Positions 26,633 through 36,332 of a stretch of DNA of 64,000 bases are shown in pieces. The stretch covers positions 310,001-374,000 of the forward strand of contig NZ_BMWG01000004.1 of assembly GCF_014651115.1 (NCBI RefSeq). The letters run 5' to 3'. Below the pieces are notes generated by a model. The model made no database searches. It had not been told where the DNA came from and was given only the letters and a program-made list of their open reading frames with translations. The stretch comes from Streptomyces inusitatus (GTDB taxonomy: Bacteria > Actinomycetota > Actinomycetes > Streptomycetales > Streptomycetaceae). How positions within the stretch are numbered: the first letter of the stretch is position 1; each line of letters starts with the position of its first letter. The translations under genes were made by a program, and so were the position numbers.

Positions 26633-29050
26633 TCAGTAGGCGAGGCGGGTGGTGGTGCCGAGCTCGGCGTAGACGGGGTCGTCCAGGACCCACACGGAGT
26701 CGGTGATCGCCGCGCTCGTGTGGAAGGCGATCCTGTGGTCGCGGTGCTTGATCGTCTCGGTGTAGCCCTCGACGGTGACGCGCATCTCCGCCGCCGGGGC
26801 CTGGGCCGGGAGGCCGGTGACGGAGATGTGGGAGCCGATGTCCGCACCGAGGATGCCGAGGTAGGCCGGGTGCGAGTACGCCTGCACCGGGACCTCCCGC
26901 AGCTCGTACACCGGCTGCGCGTAGCGGGAGATGAGCCAGGTCGCCGCGTCCCGGACGGCGTTGTCGCTGGTTTTGAGGATGGAGATGTCGCCGCCGGGGG
27001 GTGCGTAGGTGCCGTAGCGGGCGGCGCTCGCTGTGTCGACGGCGCGCTGGGTCGCCCCGTCCGGGCGGCTCGCCGTCACCGTGTTGATGAGCTTCTGGTC
27101 GTCGCGCTTCAGCTGGACTCCGTCGGTCTCCAGGTCGGCGTACTCGACGCTGAAGGCGTCGGCGGCCGGTGAGGGGTTGTAGCGCAGGCCGCGGGAGGCG
27201 TAGTCGAGCGCGAGGCGGTCCCGGGCGGCGTAGAGGCGGGCGCTCTCCGTGGTCTCGATCTCCCGCATCCGGGACAGGGCGGTCTGGCCGCCCGCCCCTT
27301 GCCCGGCGACCGGGTCGTGCACGGTGCCGTAGATGCTCGGCGGGCCGAGCCCGGTGTAGCGGGCCAGGCGGGCGATGCGCAGATCAGCAGTCTCCCCGGC
27401 GTGGGCCGTGGTCCCGGCGGTGTAGTGGGAGGGCAGTGTCGGCAGAGGCGCGAAGAAGGTGTTGTAGATGCTCAGGTGTGCGATGGACCCGGACCACAGC
27501 CGCGCCCCTTTGTGGCCGCCGACGTCGAGGAATCGCGTATCTGTGATGAGCATGGCGAAATCGGTGAGCCGGGCCACGCCGTCGACGTAGATCGTGAAAA
27601 GGTTCGTGTCCCAGAGGACGTGGTGCCACGCCCCGTCGGCCAAGTTCCCTGTGGGCACTGTCTGGGTCTCCGGGACCGCGTCGTAGATCACGAACTCGAC
27701 CTGGAGGATCCCGGCGAAGTTGAGGGAGAGGATGAACATTTCGTCCTCGGCCGCCGTGCGCAGGGACATGATGACCCGGCCCGTAGTGCTGGTGGAGAAC
27801 CAGAACTCGACGAACATCTCCCCCTCGATGACCCCGAGCGCGTTCTCCAGGTCGGCGGCCAGGTACCGGCCCGCCGACGAGCTCGCGGGCGTGAACACCG
27901 GGGCCTTCTCGCCGGTGGCGGCCGGGCCGTCCGCCGCCCCGAAGGTGAGCGTGCCGCCGGATCCCGCCTGGACGCGGGCGAGTGAGGGAGCTCCTCGCCC
28001 GGAGAGGTCTCCGGCGCTGCTGCCCGAGGTCTCGGTGAGCGGGTAGTACGCGACAGCACTCCCCGTCGCCGCGATCTCCTCGGCCAGGCACGATTTCAAC
28101 TCCCTGTCCCTGCCCAGCCACTTGAACACGTCGGTGGCGGTGATCGTGACGGTGGACTCCAGGCCCGCCCACTGGACCGGGAAGTCGCCCACGGCACCGT
28201 AGAAGCGTGGGTAGACGACCGCGCCCGCCAGGTCCAGTTCCGCGTAGTCGCCGGCCCCGCCGGTCCGGACCCCGGCCATCTCGATGACCACCTGGTCCGT
28301 ACCGACCCAGGCCGGGGTGGGGATGCTGCGCAGCACCGTCCAGGAGCAGCCGTCCGGCGACGTCTCCCAGAACAGAACGCCCGCGGCTTCCCGGATCCGG
28401 ATCCACAGGTGTGCGGTCGGGCTGTGGGCGACGGTGACCGAGGCCGGGTCGGTACCGGCGACCTCGGAGACGCAGCTGAGCGTCTGGGTGATCGGCGAGT
28501 ACACAAAGCCTGCGCGGGTCCCGGCGGTGGCCGAGGCGGCGGTGACGGTGAGGGTCGCGGCTGAGCTCCCCCCGGCGGCCGGGAGCGCCGACAGTTTGAC
28601 GGCGAACTGGCTGCCGGTGAGGAGCCAGGACCGGCCGGACTTGTATCCGGCGGGGGCGCCGGGGGTGAGGGGGATGCGGGCCCGGCCGCCGGCCTCGGCC
28701 ACGCCGCCGTAGCAGTCCGGCCACAGCACCGGGTCGATCCGCCCGTCGTCGAAGTCGTCCGCCAGCGCGGTGAGTGGCCAGGGTGCGGGTCCGGTCCGGG
28801 CGGGGAGGTGGGTGACGGCCGCGCGGACCGGGACGCCCGGCAGCGCGTCCGGCCCGCTGAACTGACCATTTTGGTTGTCCAGGCGCATGGTGAGCGTCCC
28901 CGGCTGGGTGTCGGCGAACTCGTCGCTCGCGCCCCGCGTGATGTTCACCCCGGAGGCGGAGACGTCGACGTACTCCGTGATGTCGGTCCACACGATCCGG
29001 TCCGGGGCGGATACTGATCCGCCCCAGCCCAGCTCTACGAGCAGCCCCAT
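26633..29050 (-). CDS. minor tail protein with LamG-like domain
   Basis: An 805-residue protein following the tape measure gene. The N-terminus (WTDITEYVDVSASGVNITRG) is typical of siphovirus distal tail or tail-tip proteins. Residues about 335-520 resemble a concanavalin/LamG sandwich (AVAYYPLTETSGSSAGDLSG, later DGAWHHVLWDTN and FTIYVDGV), a carbohydrate-binding module used for host recognition. The C-terminal half resembles tail-hub proteins. Confidence 0.8.
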   Translation of the reverse strand: MGLLVELGWGGSVSAPDRIVWTDITEYVDVSASGVNITRGASDEFADTQPGTLTMRLDNQNGQFSGPDALPGVPVRAAVTHLPARTGPAPWPLTALADDFDDGRIDPVLWPDCYGGVAEAGGRARIPLTPGAPAGYKSGRSWLLTGSQFAVKLSALPAAGGSSAATLTVTAASATAGTRAGFVYSPITQTLSCVSEVAGTDPASVTVAHSPTAHLWIRIREAAGVLFWETSPDGCSWTVLRSIPTPAWVGTDQVVIEMAGVRTGGAGDYAELDLAGAVVYPRFYGAVGDFPVQWAGLESTVTITATDVFKWLGRDRELKSCLAEEIAATGSAVAYYPLTETSGSSAGDLSGRGAPSLARVQAGSGGTLTFGAADGPAATGEKAPVFTPASSSAGRYLAADLENALGVIEGEMFVEFWFSTSTTGRVIMSLRTAAEDEMFILSLNFAGILQVEFVIYDAVPETQTVPTGNLADGAWHHVLWDTNLFTIYVDGVARLTDFAMLITDTRFLDVGGHKGARLWSGSIAHLSIYNTFFAPLPTLPSHYTAGTTAHAGETADLRIARLARYTGLGPPSIYGTVHDPVAGQGAGGQTALSRMREIETTESARLYAARDRLALDYASRGLRYNPSPAADAFSVEYADLETDGVQLKRDDQKLINTVTASRPDGATQRAVDTASAARYGTYAPPGGDISILKTSDNAVRDAATWLISRYAQPVYELREVPVQAYSHPAYLGILGADIGSHISVTGLPAQAPAAEMRVTVEGYTETIKHRDHRIAFHTSAAITDSVWVLDDPVYAELGTTTRLAY

Positions 29051-29052
29051 AC

Positions 29053-32000
29053 TCAGACCCCCAGTGCGACGTTGATTCCGTAGGTGCGGCGGAGCTCGAC
29101 CAGCTGGCGGCGGAGCTCCCGGGCGACCGCGACCGGGTCGGCGGAGCCGGAGACGTGTACGTCAATCCGCACCTGCTGCGGTGTTCCGGCGGTGCTGCCG
29201 GTGATGGCCGGGCGGCCGATGACCGGCTGTGTGGAGGCGATCCGGCCGGATACGGCGGCGAGCGCCTGGTCGAGGACGGGCATGGCCTCGATGAGGCCGA
29301 CGGCCAGACCCTTGGTCGAGTCCTGCCCGTCCGCCGCCATCACCCGCGACGGGCTCTTGATGCCGAGCGCCTTGCGGATGGCCTTCTGCATCGCTTTCGC
29401 GATCTTCACCATCTGCGCCTCGATGGCGTCCTGCTGCGACTCCAGGCCCTTCAGGAAGCCCTTCCCGGCGTTCTTCCCGCTGTCGTACAGCAGGTCAGCG
29501 CCGGTCTTGCCGAGCTTGTCCGTCTCCTTGGACAGCGTCCCCTGGAGGCTGTTGATGCTCTTGAAGGTGGCCTTGTCCGCCCCGGCGAGCGCGGACGCGT
29601 AGGCGTATCCCTCCTCCGGGCCCATCTCCAGGATCTGCCTCAACAAGGTCTTCGACAGGCCGCGCTTCGCGAGGGCGGTGATGTGGCTGGCGAAGGTGCG
29701 CAGCTTGCCGAGCTTGTTGGTCAGGCCGGCCTTGATGCTGCCCGCGCTGATCTTCCCGTCGGCGAGCTGGAGCCCGGCCAGTGACGAGGACTGCCGCGCC
29801 GACGTCGTGACGGACTTCGCGAAGTCGCGCGCGGCCTTGATGCGCGCGGCGAACCCATCCCGCTGAGACGCGAGCCGGTCCAGCTCCTTGGTGTCGACGC
29901 TGATCCGCGCGACCAGCGACAGGCCCGCGAGGCCCTTCTTCGTGCCCTTGACGGCGGCCAGGATGTCCTTGGCCAGCTCCTTCGCCGTGGACTTGATCTT
30001 CGCCCGCGACCCGGTCATGCCCGAGATCAGACCGTTCCCGATCTCCCGGGCGAGGGCCTTCATCTTCTTGCTCGGGCTGGCGATCTCCAGCTCCGCCCGC
30101 ACACCGGTGACGACCGCGGCCGCCATGGTGCGGGCCGAGGCTTCCACCTCGCCCGTGCTGCTGCGCATGCCGGCCGCCAGGCCGCGCCCGGCGTCCGCCC
30201 CGGAGCCCGCCATCGCCCCGCCGCCGCCGGGGGCGGTCGGGCCGGGTGAGCCGATGGGGAGGCGGCCCTCGTTGAGGGCGTCCATGAACGCCACGCCGTG
30301 GCGTGCGACGGAGGAGGCTTTGACGACGTACTCGCCGTTGCTCACGCGCGCGTCGATGGAGTCTGACGTGCCCGTGCCGGGGCCGCGGACCAGGCCGCCG
30401 TCCGCGTAGAGCTCGGCGGCGTTCTTCGCGGCCGCGGCGTTCGAGGTGCCGCCGCCGTCCACCCGCATGGAGCGGTAGACGGTGAGGCGCGTGGTGGTGA
30501 TCGTGATGCTCTTGTTCTGGATTCCGTCCCGCGCCCGCTGCACTGCGCCGAGGTTGGCCATGGCGGTGCCGGTCAGGGCGGTGACCGAGAACTGGCCGTT
30601 CTTGAGGTGGGTGACCTTGTAGCCGAGGCTCTCCAGCAGGCGTACGGCGTCCTGGGTGAGGGCCTTCACCGTCACGCTCTTCGCGTTCGGCGCTGCCTGC
30701 ACCTTCGCGATGAACCCGTTGAGCCCGTTGACCGCGTCCTCGGTCCGCATCGTGATGGTGGCGGTCTTGTCCGGGGTCTTGAGGATCTGGTCGGCGAGCT
30801 GCTCAGCCTGGCCCCGGGTCAGTCCCATGGCGTCGGCGAAGGCCACCAGCTGCGCGCGGCCCCGGGCGTAGACGTCGTTCGCCTTCTCCCACGATCCGGT
30901 GCTCTCGTAGGTGGAGGCGGCGGCGGCGTCGGTCTTGGCCGCCAGGTCCTGGAGCGCTGCTGCGGAGGTCCGGGCCCGTTCGGTGGTGAGGTTCAGCTCG
31001 CCGTGGACCATGGACAGGCTGCGCGCGCCGCCCGTCGCGGCCTTGGCGGTGGCCGCGATCGCCGCTTCGAAGCCGATCATTCCGCCCAGGCCGCCGCGCT
31101 GGACGTCGTTCAGGGCGACGATCGACTGCCGCAGCCCGTCTGCGGACTGCTTCTGTGCGGCGAGCTTCGCCTGCGTCGCCTGCGCCTGCTGCCCGAACAG
31201 CCCCATCGCCTGAGCAGCGAGTTCTTGCTCGAACTTCAGAGCGGCCAGGGCCTCGTTGTAGCCGTCGAGGCTGCCCTTCAGCTGGGCGGCCTGCGCGGGT
31301 CCCATCCCGGCCAGCAGCCGGTCCAGCGCGGCGGCGGCCTGGTCCGCCTTCCCGCCGGAGACCAGGTTGGCGAGTGCCGAGTCGATCGCGTCGAACGACT
31401 GGGTGAGTTCTTCGGTCGCGTCGCCGGCGTCGAGGAAGCCGCCGGTGATCGAGCTGCCCCAGTTGTTGACGCTCTCCACCACGCTCGGGTCGAGGACCCG
31501 GTCGATCTGCTCGCGGAGCTTCTCGAAGTCGGCACCGAACTCGGTGACCAGAGTGCCGCTGGTCTTTCCGGTGCGGCCGAGCTGGCCCAGCGACGTCGTC
31601 AGCCGGTCGACGTCCGGGCCCGTCGTCCGGCCGGCCTGGGACAGCTCGTTGAGGCCGAGGAGCAGCAGACCGATACCGGTGCCCGCGACGGCCAGGCGCG
31701 CGCTGCGGGACAGCGCCATGAACCCGGCCCCGACTGCGGCGAGCCGGCCCGGCGCGGCGGACGCCGCAGTGTTCATCGCCACGAGCTGGACGCCGAGCGC
31801 GGCGATGGCCGCCCGCCCGGCCGCCATGCCGACGGCCGCGAGCTGCACCGCCTTGATCGCGATCGCGAGCTGGAGCAGGGTCGTGATGACCCCGGACGGC
31901 ACGGCCGCCGCCAGGCCCGCGAGGACGTTGACGACCTGGAGCAGGCCGACACCGACATCGCTGCCCGCGATCAGCAGGTTGGTGAGCGCCTCGGCCAGGT

Positions 32001-32856
32001 TCCGGAGGGTCTCACCGGCGAGCGGGGCCTGGGCGCGCGCGTAGTCCATGAACTCGCTCAGGCCGCTGCCGACTTTGCTGGTGTCGGCCTGGCCCAGGGA
32101 GATCAGGGCGTCGTTGGCCTTGCGCAGGGTGCCGGTCGCGAACGCCTCGAACTTGGCGTTGACCCGGTCGAAGCCTGCGGTCTGCATGCCCCCGGCGAGG
32201 ATCGTGACCATCCGGTCCAGCTCGGCGGAGGTGCCCCGCACCAGACCGCTGGTCTTCGGCAGCAGTCCGGAGAGGGTGGCCATGCCCTTGGTGACCGGGG
32301 CCATCGTGTCCCCGGCCAGGCTGTCGGACCAGGACTTGTACTCATCCTTGAACACGCCCAGCGCCGCCGCGGCCTGCCGGGTTGCGGGAGGCAGCTTGGC
32401 CATGGTGCGGGCGTACTCCGCCTGCGCCGTGGCGGCTTCTTTCGACCGGGCCCCCGACGTCTCGACCGCGTCCTGATACTGCTTCTCCGCCTCGGCCGCC
32501 TCGCCCAGTGCGGCGGCCTGCGGGCCCAGCGCGGCGGCGAACACGCCCAGCGCGATCCCGGCGGCCCCCGCGCCGGCCGCGATCGGGGCCAGCGCGGCGG
32601 CGGCGGGGATCGCCGCCGGAGCCAGCGAGATCAGCGATCTCCGGAGGGTGGCCACCTTCTGGGCGCTGGTGGTCGTGTCGCGCTGCATGGCGGCCATGCG
32701 CTGCGTGGTCGTACGCGCCATGCGGTTCATCGCGGCTTCGCCGTTGATCCCGGCGGTCAGCATCCGGCGGCCGAGCCGGTCGGCGGAGTCCCCGACGCCG
32801 TTGAGGACACGGGACAGCTGGTCCCGCCCGTCGAGAGTGAAGGTGAGCCGGCTCAT
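29053..32856 (-). CDS. tail tape measure protein
   Basis: A 1,267-residue protein, the longest of the prophage, directly after the tail-assembly chaperones as expected for a siphovirus. It is mostly helical, with Ala-rich hydrophobic segments around residues 75-110 and 310-400 (for example IPAAAALAPIAAGAGAAGIA), and a C-terminal half with KSVTVKALTQDAV and GIKSPSRVMAADGQD-type segments common in actinophage tape measures. The length sets the tail length. No peptidase domain is evident. Confidence 0.92.
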   Translation of the reverse strand: MSRLTFTLDGRDQLSRVLNGVGDSADRLGRRMLTAGINGEAAMNRMARTTTQRMAAMQRDTTTSAQKVATLRRSLISLAPAAIPAAAALAPIAAGAGAAGIALGVFAAALGPQAAALGEAAEAEKQYQDAVETSGARSKEAATAQAEYARTMAKLPPATRQAAAALGVFKDEYKSWSDSLAGDTMAPVTKGMATLSGLLPKTSGLVRGTSAELDRMVTILAGGMQTAGFDRVNAKFEAFATGTLRKANDALISLGQADTSKVGSGLSEFMDYARAQAPLAGETLRNLAEALTNLLIAGSDVGVGLLQVVNVLAGLAAAVPSGVITTLLQLAIAIKAVQLAAVGMAAGRAAIAALGVQLVAMNTAASAAPGRLAAVGAGFMALSRSARLAVAGTGIGLLLLGLNELSQAGRTTGPDVDRLTTSLGQLGRTGKTSGTLVTEFGADFEKLREQIDRVLDPSVVESVNNWGSSITGGFLDAGDATEELTQSFDAIDSALANLVSGGKADQAAAALDRLLAGMGPAQAAQLKGSLDGYNEALAALKFEQELAAQAMGLFGQQAQATQAKLAAQKQSADGLRQSIVALNDVQRGGLGGMIGFEAAIAATAKAATGGARSLSMVHGELNLTTERARTSAAALQDLAAKTDAAAASTYESTGSWEKANDVYARGRAQLVAFADAMGLTRGQAEQLADQILKTPDKTATITMRTEDAVNGLNGFIAKVQAAPNAKSVTVKALTQDAVRLLESLGYKVTHLKNGQFSVTALTGTAMANLGAVQRARDGIQNKSITITTTRLTVYRSMRVDGGGTSNAAAAKNAAELYADGGLVRGPGTGTSDSIDARVSNGEYVVKASSVARHGVAFMDALNEGRLPIGSPGPTAPGGGGAMAGSGADAGRGLAAGMRSSTGEVEASARTMAAAVVTGVRAELEIASPSKKMKALAREIGNGLISGMTGSRAKIKSTAKELAKDILAAVKGTKKGLAGLSLVARISVDTKELDRLASQRDGFAARIKAARDFAKSVTTSARQSSSLAGLQLADGKISAGSIKAGLTNKLGKLRTFASHITALAKRGLSKTLLRQILEMGPEEGYAYASALAGADKATFKSINSLQGTLSKETDKLGKTGADLLYDSGKNAGKGFLKGLESQQDAIEAQMVKIAKAMQKAIRKALGIKSPSRVMAADGQDSTKGLAVGLIEAMPVLDQALAAVSGRIASTQPVIGRPAITGSTAGTPQQVRIDVHVSGSADPVAVARELRRQLVELRRTYGINVALGV

Positions 32857-32874
32857 CGCTCACCCCCTTGGTGC

Positions 32875-33527
32875 TTATGCCGCGACGTGCGCCGCCGCTT
32901 GTTGTGCCTGGTGGGTGTCGATCCAGCCGCAGAGGCTGTAGAAGTCCTCGACCATCAGGGCGTCGATACCGTTGGGGTCGATGTGGAGGAGGTGGGCGAA
33001 GAGGCCGAGCCGCTGGAGCCGGTCGGTGTCGATGTCGAAGACGAGTCCGTCACCGGGGCCGGACTCGGCTCCTCGCTCGGAGGCCCCGGCTCGGGGCCGG
33101 CTGCCGGGGCTTTTCCCTCGTCGGCGGCCAGGGACTCGATGAGGGCCCGTGCGTGCTCGGGGTCGGCCGCAGCGGCGGGCATGGCCGCGAGGCTCGCCAC
33201 GATCTGCTCGGCGGTGATCTCCGGGTCCACGTTCCGGACGGCGAACGCGCCGCCGACGATGTCCTCGATCTCACGCTTGTCGAAGAGCGTGGTCATCTCG
33301 TCGACACCCGGGTCGAAGTCCCCGAACCGCAAAGTCGGTTCCGCGCGCTTCTTGATGACCCAGATGATCGCGCGCATCGCGTCCAGATCATCGTTCTGCA
33401 GATTTCCTTTGATGTCGCCCCAGGTCTGGTCGATGGTCCGGGACACGATCGACGCCTCGGACACCCGCAGGCTCCGCGCGTCGTAGTGCTCGGGCTTCCC
33501 GCCCTCGGGCGTGTACGCGATGATCAA
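32875..33527 (-). CDS. tail-assembly chaperone fusion made by -1 frameshift
   Basis: Reading starts at 33527 and shifts -1 at GGGAAAA (33117 down to 33111), giving a product of about 217 residues that ends at 32875. Past the site, the shifted frame encodes a well-formed region ending GLVFDIDTDRLQRL, DALMVEDFYSLCGWID and a TAA, in contrast to the Ser/Thr/Pro-rich tail of the unshifted frame. The heptamer fits the X XXY YYZ rule in the zero frame (G GGA AAA). This is the gpG/gpGT arrangement of siphoviruses, where both forms guide tape measure and tail tube assembly. Confidence 0.8.
32955..33527 (-). CDS. tail-assembly chaperone, unshifted form
   Basis: The 190-residue zero-frame product. Residues 1-145 are conserved-looking (IAYTPEGGKPEHYDARSLRV, TWGDIKGNLQNDDLDAMRAI), while the last 50 residues are low-complexity Ser/Thr/Pro, as expected of sequence read only when the ribosome does not shift. 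It lies between the HK97 gp10-like protein and the tape measure. Confidence 0.85.
   Translation of the reverse strand: MIIAYTPEGGKPEHYDARSLRVSEASIVSRTIDQTWGDIKGNLQNDDLDAMRAIIWVIKKRAEPTLRFGDFDPGVDEMTTLFDKREIEDIVGGAFAVRNVDPEITAEQIVASLAAMPAAAADPEHARALIESLAADEGKAPAAGPEPGPPSEEPSPAPVTDSSSTSTPTGSSGSASSPTSSTSTPTVSTP
33111..33117 (-). promoter_or_regulatory. programmed -1 ribosomal frameshift site GGGAAAA
   Basis: On the leftward strand the heptamer is read as GAG GGA AAA GCC. A -1 slip keeps GG and AA pairing in both tRNAs. The GC-rich sequence just downstream could form a stimulatory stem. It sits at codon 139 of the chaperone gene, the usual relative position in tailed phages. Confidence 0.8.
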
Positions 33528-33536
33528 CGGGTTCTC

Positions 33537-34043
33537 CTAGGTGAGTTGGTCGCGGACGTCGTCCAGGACGCGGGCGACCTCGGCGGTCATACGGGGCGTG
33601 TGGCGGCGGATGGTGGTCTCCCACCACAGCGGGGTGGTGGTCTGCTGGACCCAGCGCCGCCGGTTCCCGAACACCGGGTGACGGATCCTGCCGGTGTTGA
33701 GGGTGGCGGCCATGTTCCGCAGGTCCGGGGGCAGGGCGTCGCGGTCGACCCACACCCGCGCCCCCGCGCCCCCGGAGGTGCGTACGGAGATGCGGATCGC
33801 GGCGGCGATCGTCGCCCGCAGAGGGCGGGTGGTCGGCGACGGCCCGCCCCGCGATCCCTGCCGGCGGCCCTGGCTGGAGATCGCGAGTCCCCGGACGGTC
33901 GACTGGAGATCGTCGCGGAGGGGCTCGGCCGCGCGCCGGATCCGGCGGGCCAGGTTCTGCTTCAGCCTCGGGCCGCCGGCGGCCTTCAGCCTCCGGGACA
34001 GCTCCAGCAGCTGCCCGGTGCCGGTGATCTGTACGCTGCGCAC
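33537..34043 (-). CDS. HK97 gp10-like head-tail/tail completion protein
   Basis: A 168-residue protein from GTG 34043 with GAGGG just upstream. The basic N-terminal helix (LLELSRRLKAAGGPRLKQNL), the central SVRTSGGAGARVWVD and the C-terminal PLWWETTIRRHTPRMTAEV match the gp10-like family, which joins the tail tube to the head completion complex. The position between the major tail protein and the chaperones is unusual in order but stays within the connector region. Confidence 0.65.
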   Translation of the reverse strand: MRSVQITGTGQLLELSRRLKAAGGPRLKQNLARRIRRAAEPLRDDLQSTVRGLAISSQGRRQGSRGGPSPTTRPLRATIAAAIRISVRTSGGAGARVWVDRDALPPDLRNMAATLNTGRIRHPVFGNRRRWVQQTTTPLWWETTIRRHTPRMTAEVARVLDDVRDQLT

Positions 34044-34050
34044 CGGACCC

Positions 34051-35037
34051 TCACAGGGTGACGTCGGTGGACATGTACTCGATGCTGGGCTGGTTCGTGC
34101 CGTCGTACAGGCCGGTGAAGGTGAGCGTCGGCTTGACCACGTCGAATCCGTCGACCGTCGGGGGTGCCTCATCGACCCTGATCGCCGGGAGCTTGACGGT
34201 GAACCGCTCGGCGTGGGCGGCCGCGATGATGGGGCCGGTGAAGTCCCACACCAGGCTGGTCGCCGCATCGGAGGTGTGGAGGTCGTCGAGGACGGTGTCG
34301 ACGTAGTCCATCTCGATGCTGCCGGTGATCTTCACCTGGTCGTTGCTGATGGGCTCCTTCTTCAGCCCGGACTGCCCGGCGTAGAACCGCTCCACGGCCA
34401 TGCCGCGCTCGATCTTGACGCTGACCTTGCGGATCCCGTCCCGGGCGACCTCGGACGCGTACGCGCCGGTGCGCAGGGACATCTGCCCGAAGTGGAACGG
34501 ACTCATGGCCGGGTAGTTGGCGACCGCGAGGGTCTGGGTCTCGTCGCAGTCCTTCGCGTCGATCTCGAACGAGGCGGTCAGCATCCCGCCGACCTCGCAG
34601 GAGAACTCGGCCGAGATGATCTTGCAGCCGAGGAAGGTCTTCGGGGTGACCGTGCCGCTGGTGAGCGGGACACCCTTCTGGATGACCAGGCTCTTGCCCG
34701 CGACGTCGGCGAGCAGGTGCGTCTGGAGGTAGGCGGTGGTGGCGGCCTGCTGGACCGGGGTCACGCTCGTGCCCATCAGCGTCTGGAGCAGCACCCCCAT
34801 GCCCTTGTTGGTGACCTCCATCTCCAGCGACCCGGACGCCTGCCGCTGGGTGACCACCCGCCGGGAGGACAGCGGCAGCAGCCGGTTCGCCGCGATGCCC
34901 GCGCTGGTGGCCGTGGTCTTCTTGAGCTGGAGGCTCTCCTTGGTGAACTCGATGAACTTCGTCGAGGCGGTGAACACGCCGTAGGCGGACTCGGCCGCGA
35001 TGCCGATCTGTGCGCCGAGCCCTGATCCGATCGCCAT
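34051..35037 (-). CDS. major tail (tube) protein
   Basis: A 328-residue protein starting MAIGSGLGAQIGIAAESAYG, the N-terminal signature of many actinophage tail tube proteins. Its beta-rich body includes GSLEMEVTNKGMGVLLQTLMG and ends PSIEYMSTDVTL. It forms the non-contractile tail tube. The start is ATG 35037; the gene stands between the connector genes and the chaperones. Confidence 0.85.
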   Translation of the reverse strand: MAIGSGLGAQIGIAAESAYGVFTASTKFIEFTKESLQLKKTTATSAGIAANRLLPLSSRRVVTQRQASGSLEMEVTNKGMGVLLQTLMGTSVTPVQQAATTAYLQTHLLADVAGKSLVIQKGVPLTSGTVTPKTFLGCKIISAEFSCEVGGMLTASFEIDAKDCDETQTLAVANYPAMSPFHFGQMSLRTGAYASEVARDGIRKVSVKIERGMAVERFYAGQSGLKKEPISNDQVKITGSIEMDYVDTVLDDLHTSDAATSLVWDFTGPIIAAAHAERFTVKLPAIRVDEAPPTVDGFDVVKPTLTFTGLYDGTNQPSIEYMSTDVTL

Positions 35038-35038
35038 C

Positions 35039-35275
35039 TCACGCCTCCTTCTGCGGCGTCTTGGCCGCGCTGGTCTTCTTCGCGGCCGGGGCCGGGGCCG
35101 GGGCCGGGTCGGGCGTCTTGGGTTCCTCGACCGCTTCCCACGCCGTGGGCTGGCAGGCGTAGCCGTCGTACCGGTCGTCCGGCACGGTGACCACCTCGTC
35201 GGGCTGGACGATCCGGTCGACGCCCAGCTCCGGCACGTAGACCGGCTCCGGGCCCAGAAAGCGCACACGCGCCAT
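35039..35275 (-). CDS. small head-tail region protein
   Basis: A 78-residue protein whose N-terminal half (MARVRFLGPEPVYVPELGVD) looks folded and whose tail is an Ala/Pro/Lys linker. Similar short proteins precede the major tail protein in many actinophages. The precise function is unknown. Confidence 0.6.
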   Translation of the reverse strand: MARVRFLGPEPVYVPELGVDRIVQPDEVVTVPDDRYDGYACQPTAWEAVEEPKTPDPAPAPAPAAKKTSAAKTPQKEA

Positions 35276-35306
35276 CGCTCTCTCCTCATATATGGGGGTG
35301 GGTGGT

Positions 35307-35774
35307 TCAGATGCGGGCGCGGCAGGTGACCGAGAACGCCAGGCCGGCGAGCGCCCCGTCGGGGCCCTGCTCCTGGAGCAGGTCGCCGGTGGTGAGGTGC
35401 GCCCACAGCACCGCCCCGCCGAGGGTCGGCGCATGCGGGCTCGTGTCGGTGGCGCGGAGCGCGGTCTCGACGGCGGCCACGATCTCGAAGACCCGGGCCC
35501 GCCTCAGGCTCATGTCCTTGTCGCCGGTGCGGGACTCGGCGTAGCACGAGATCGCGAAGTCCTCGTCGCGCCGCCGGGCCCCGGCCGAGGCGAAGTCCTG
35601 CGTCAGCGATACGCCGGATTCGCCGCCGGGCTGCCAGCCCACGTAGATCCGGTGCCGCTCGGTCAAGTTCGCGGCCGGCGGCCCGTCGATGATGCGCACG
35701 TCCGCCAGGGCGGGAACCGTACGCAGGATCGCCAGCAGCGCATCGACGGCGGCGGGGACGCGGGAGGTCGCCAT
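35307..35774 (-). CDS. tail terminator-like protein
   Basis: A 155-residue protein starting at ATG 35774, overlapping the stop of the connector gene by one base. The pattern AAVDALLAILRTVPALADVR, DEDFAISCYAESRTGD and GLAFSVTCRARI is characteristic of siphovirus tail completion or terminator proteins that cap the tube before head joining. The assignment is by pattern and position. Confidence 0.65.
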   Translation of the reverse strand: MATSRVPAAVDALLAILRTVPALADVRIIDGPPAANLTERHRIYVGWQPGGESGVSLTQDFASAGARRRDEDFAISCYAESRTGDKDMSLRRARVFEIVAAVETALRATDTSPHAPTLGGAVLWAHLTTGDLLQEQGPDGALAGLAFSVTCRARI

Positions 35775-36319
35775 CACGCCACCCCCGGCGGGAGCTTGAA
35801 GGGCTCCAGCAACTCCAACACCCTGTTGGGCACGGCGTACCCGAACCCCGGAATGGGCTCGGTCACCGCGTAGTCGTCCGCTCCGCCCCCGCCCCGCGCT
35901 GACCCGTTCTGGGTGCGCCACAGGTGCTGGAGCAGGAGCCGGGCGGCCAGGTTGATCGTCGGGGGGATCGCGCTGCGGCCGGCGGTGTAGACGGCGATCC
36001 ACAAGGTTCCGGCGAAGGTGCCGGTGCGGTGGTGCACGATGCCGGTCGGGGCGTCCAGCAGCAGACCGCCCAGATCGAGGGGGCTGCCCGCGGGGATCGC
36101 GGGGGTGACGGACACCAGGGCCACCGCCGGGATGTGGGTGAGGCAGATGCGGGGGCTGCGGCCCTGGATGGTCTCGGTCACCTGCCGTGTCTCCACCGGG
36201 CCGACGTGCTGTTCGATCACGGAGGTGAGGGCGTCGATGTAGGCGAGGAGTTCGGCATCATCAGCGCTGGTCTCGATGTTGAGCTGGGCCTTGGCCTCGG
36301 CGAGCGTGAGCAGTGCCAT
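35774..36319 (-). CDS. head-tail connector protein (gp6-like)
   Basis: A 181-residue protein with the N-terminal helical pattern LLTLAEAKAQLNIETSADDA and a long helix (ELLAYIDALTSVIEQHVG) typical of HK97 gp6-like adaptors, which bind the portal ring. The C-terminal helix INLAARLLLQHLWRTQNG is also family-like. It follows the capsid gene as expected. Confidence 0.75.
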   Translation of the reverse strand: MALLTLAEAKAQLNIETSADDAELLAYIDALTSVIEQHVGPVETRQVTETIQGRSPRICLTHIPAVALVSVTPAIPAGSPLDLGGLLLDAPTGIVHHRTGTFAGTLWIAVYTAGRSAIPPTINLAARLLLQHLWRTQNGSARGGGGADDYAVTEPIPGFGYAVPNRVLELLEPFKLPPGVA

Positions 36320-36332
36320 CGTCCCCTCCTCT

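Noticed and set aside
30607..33486. 959-codon rightward open frame over the tape measure gene
   Set aside because: Antisense to a phage structural gene in an all-leftward operon; composition is typical of a GC shadow.
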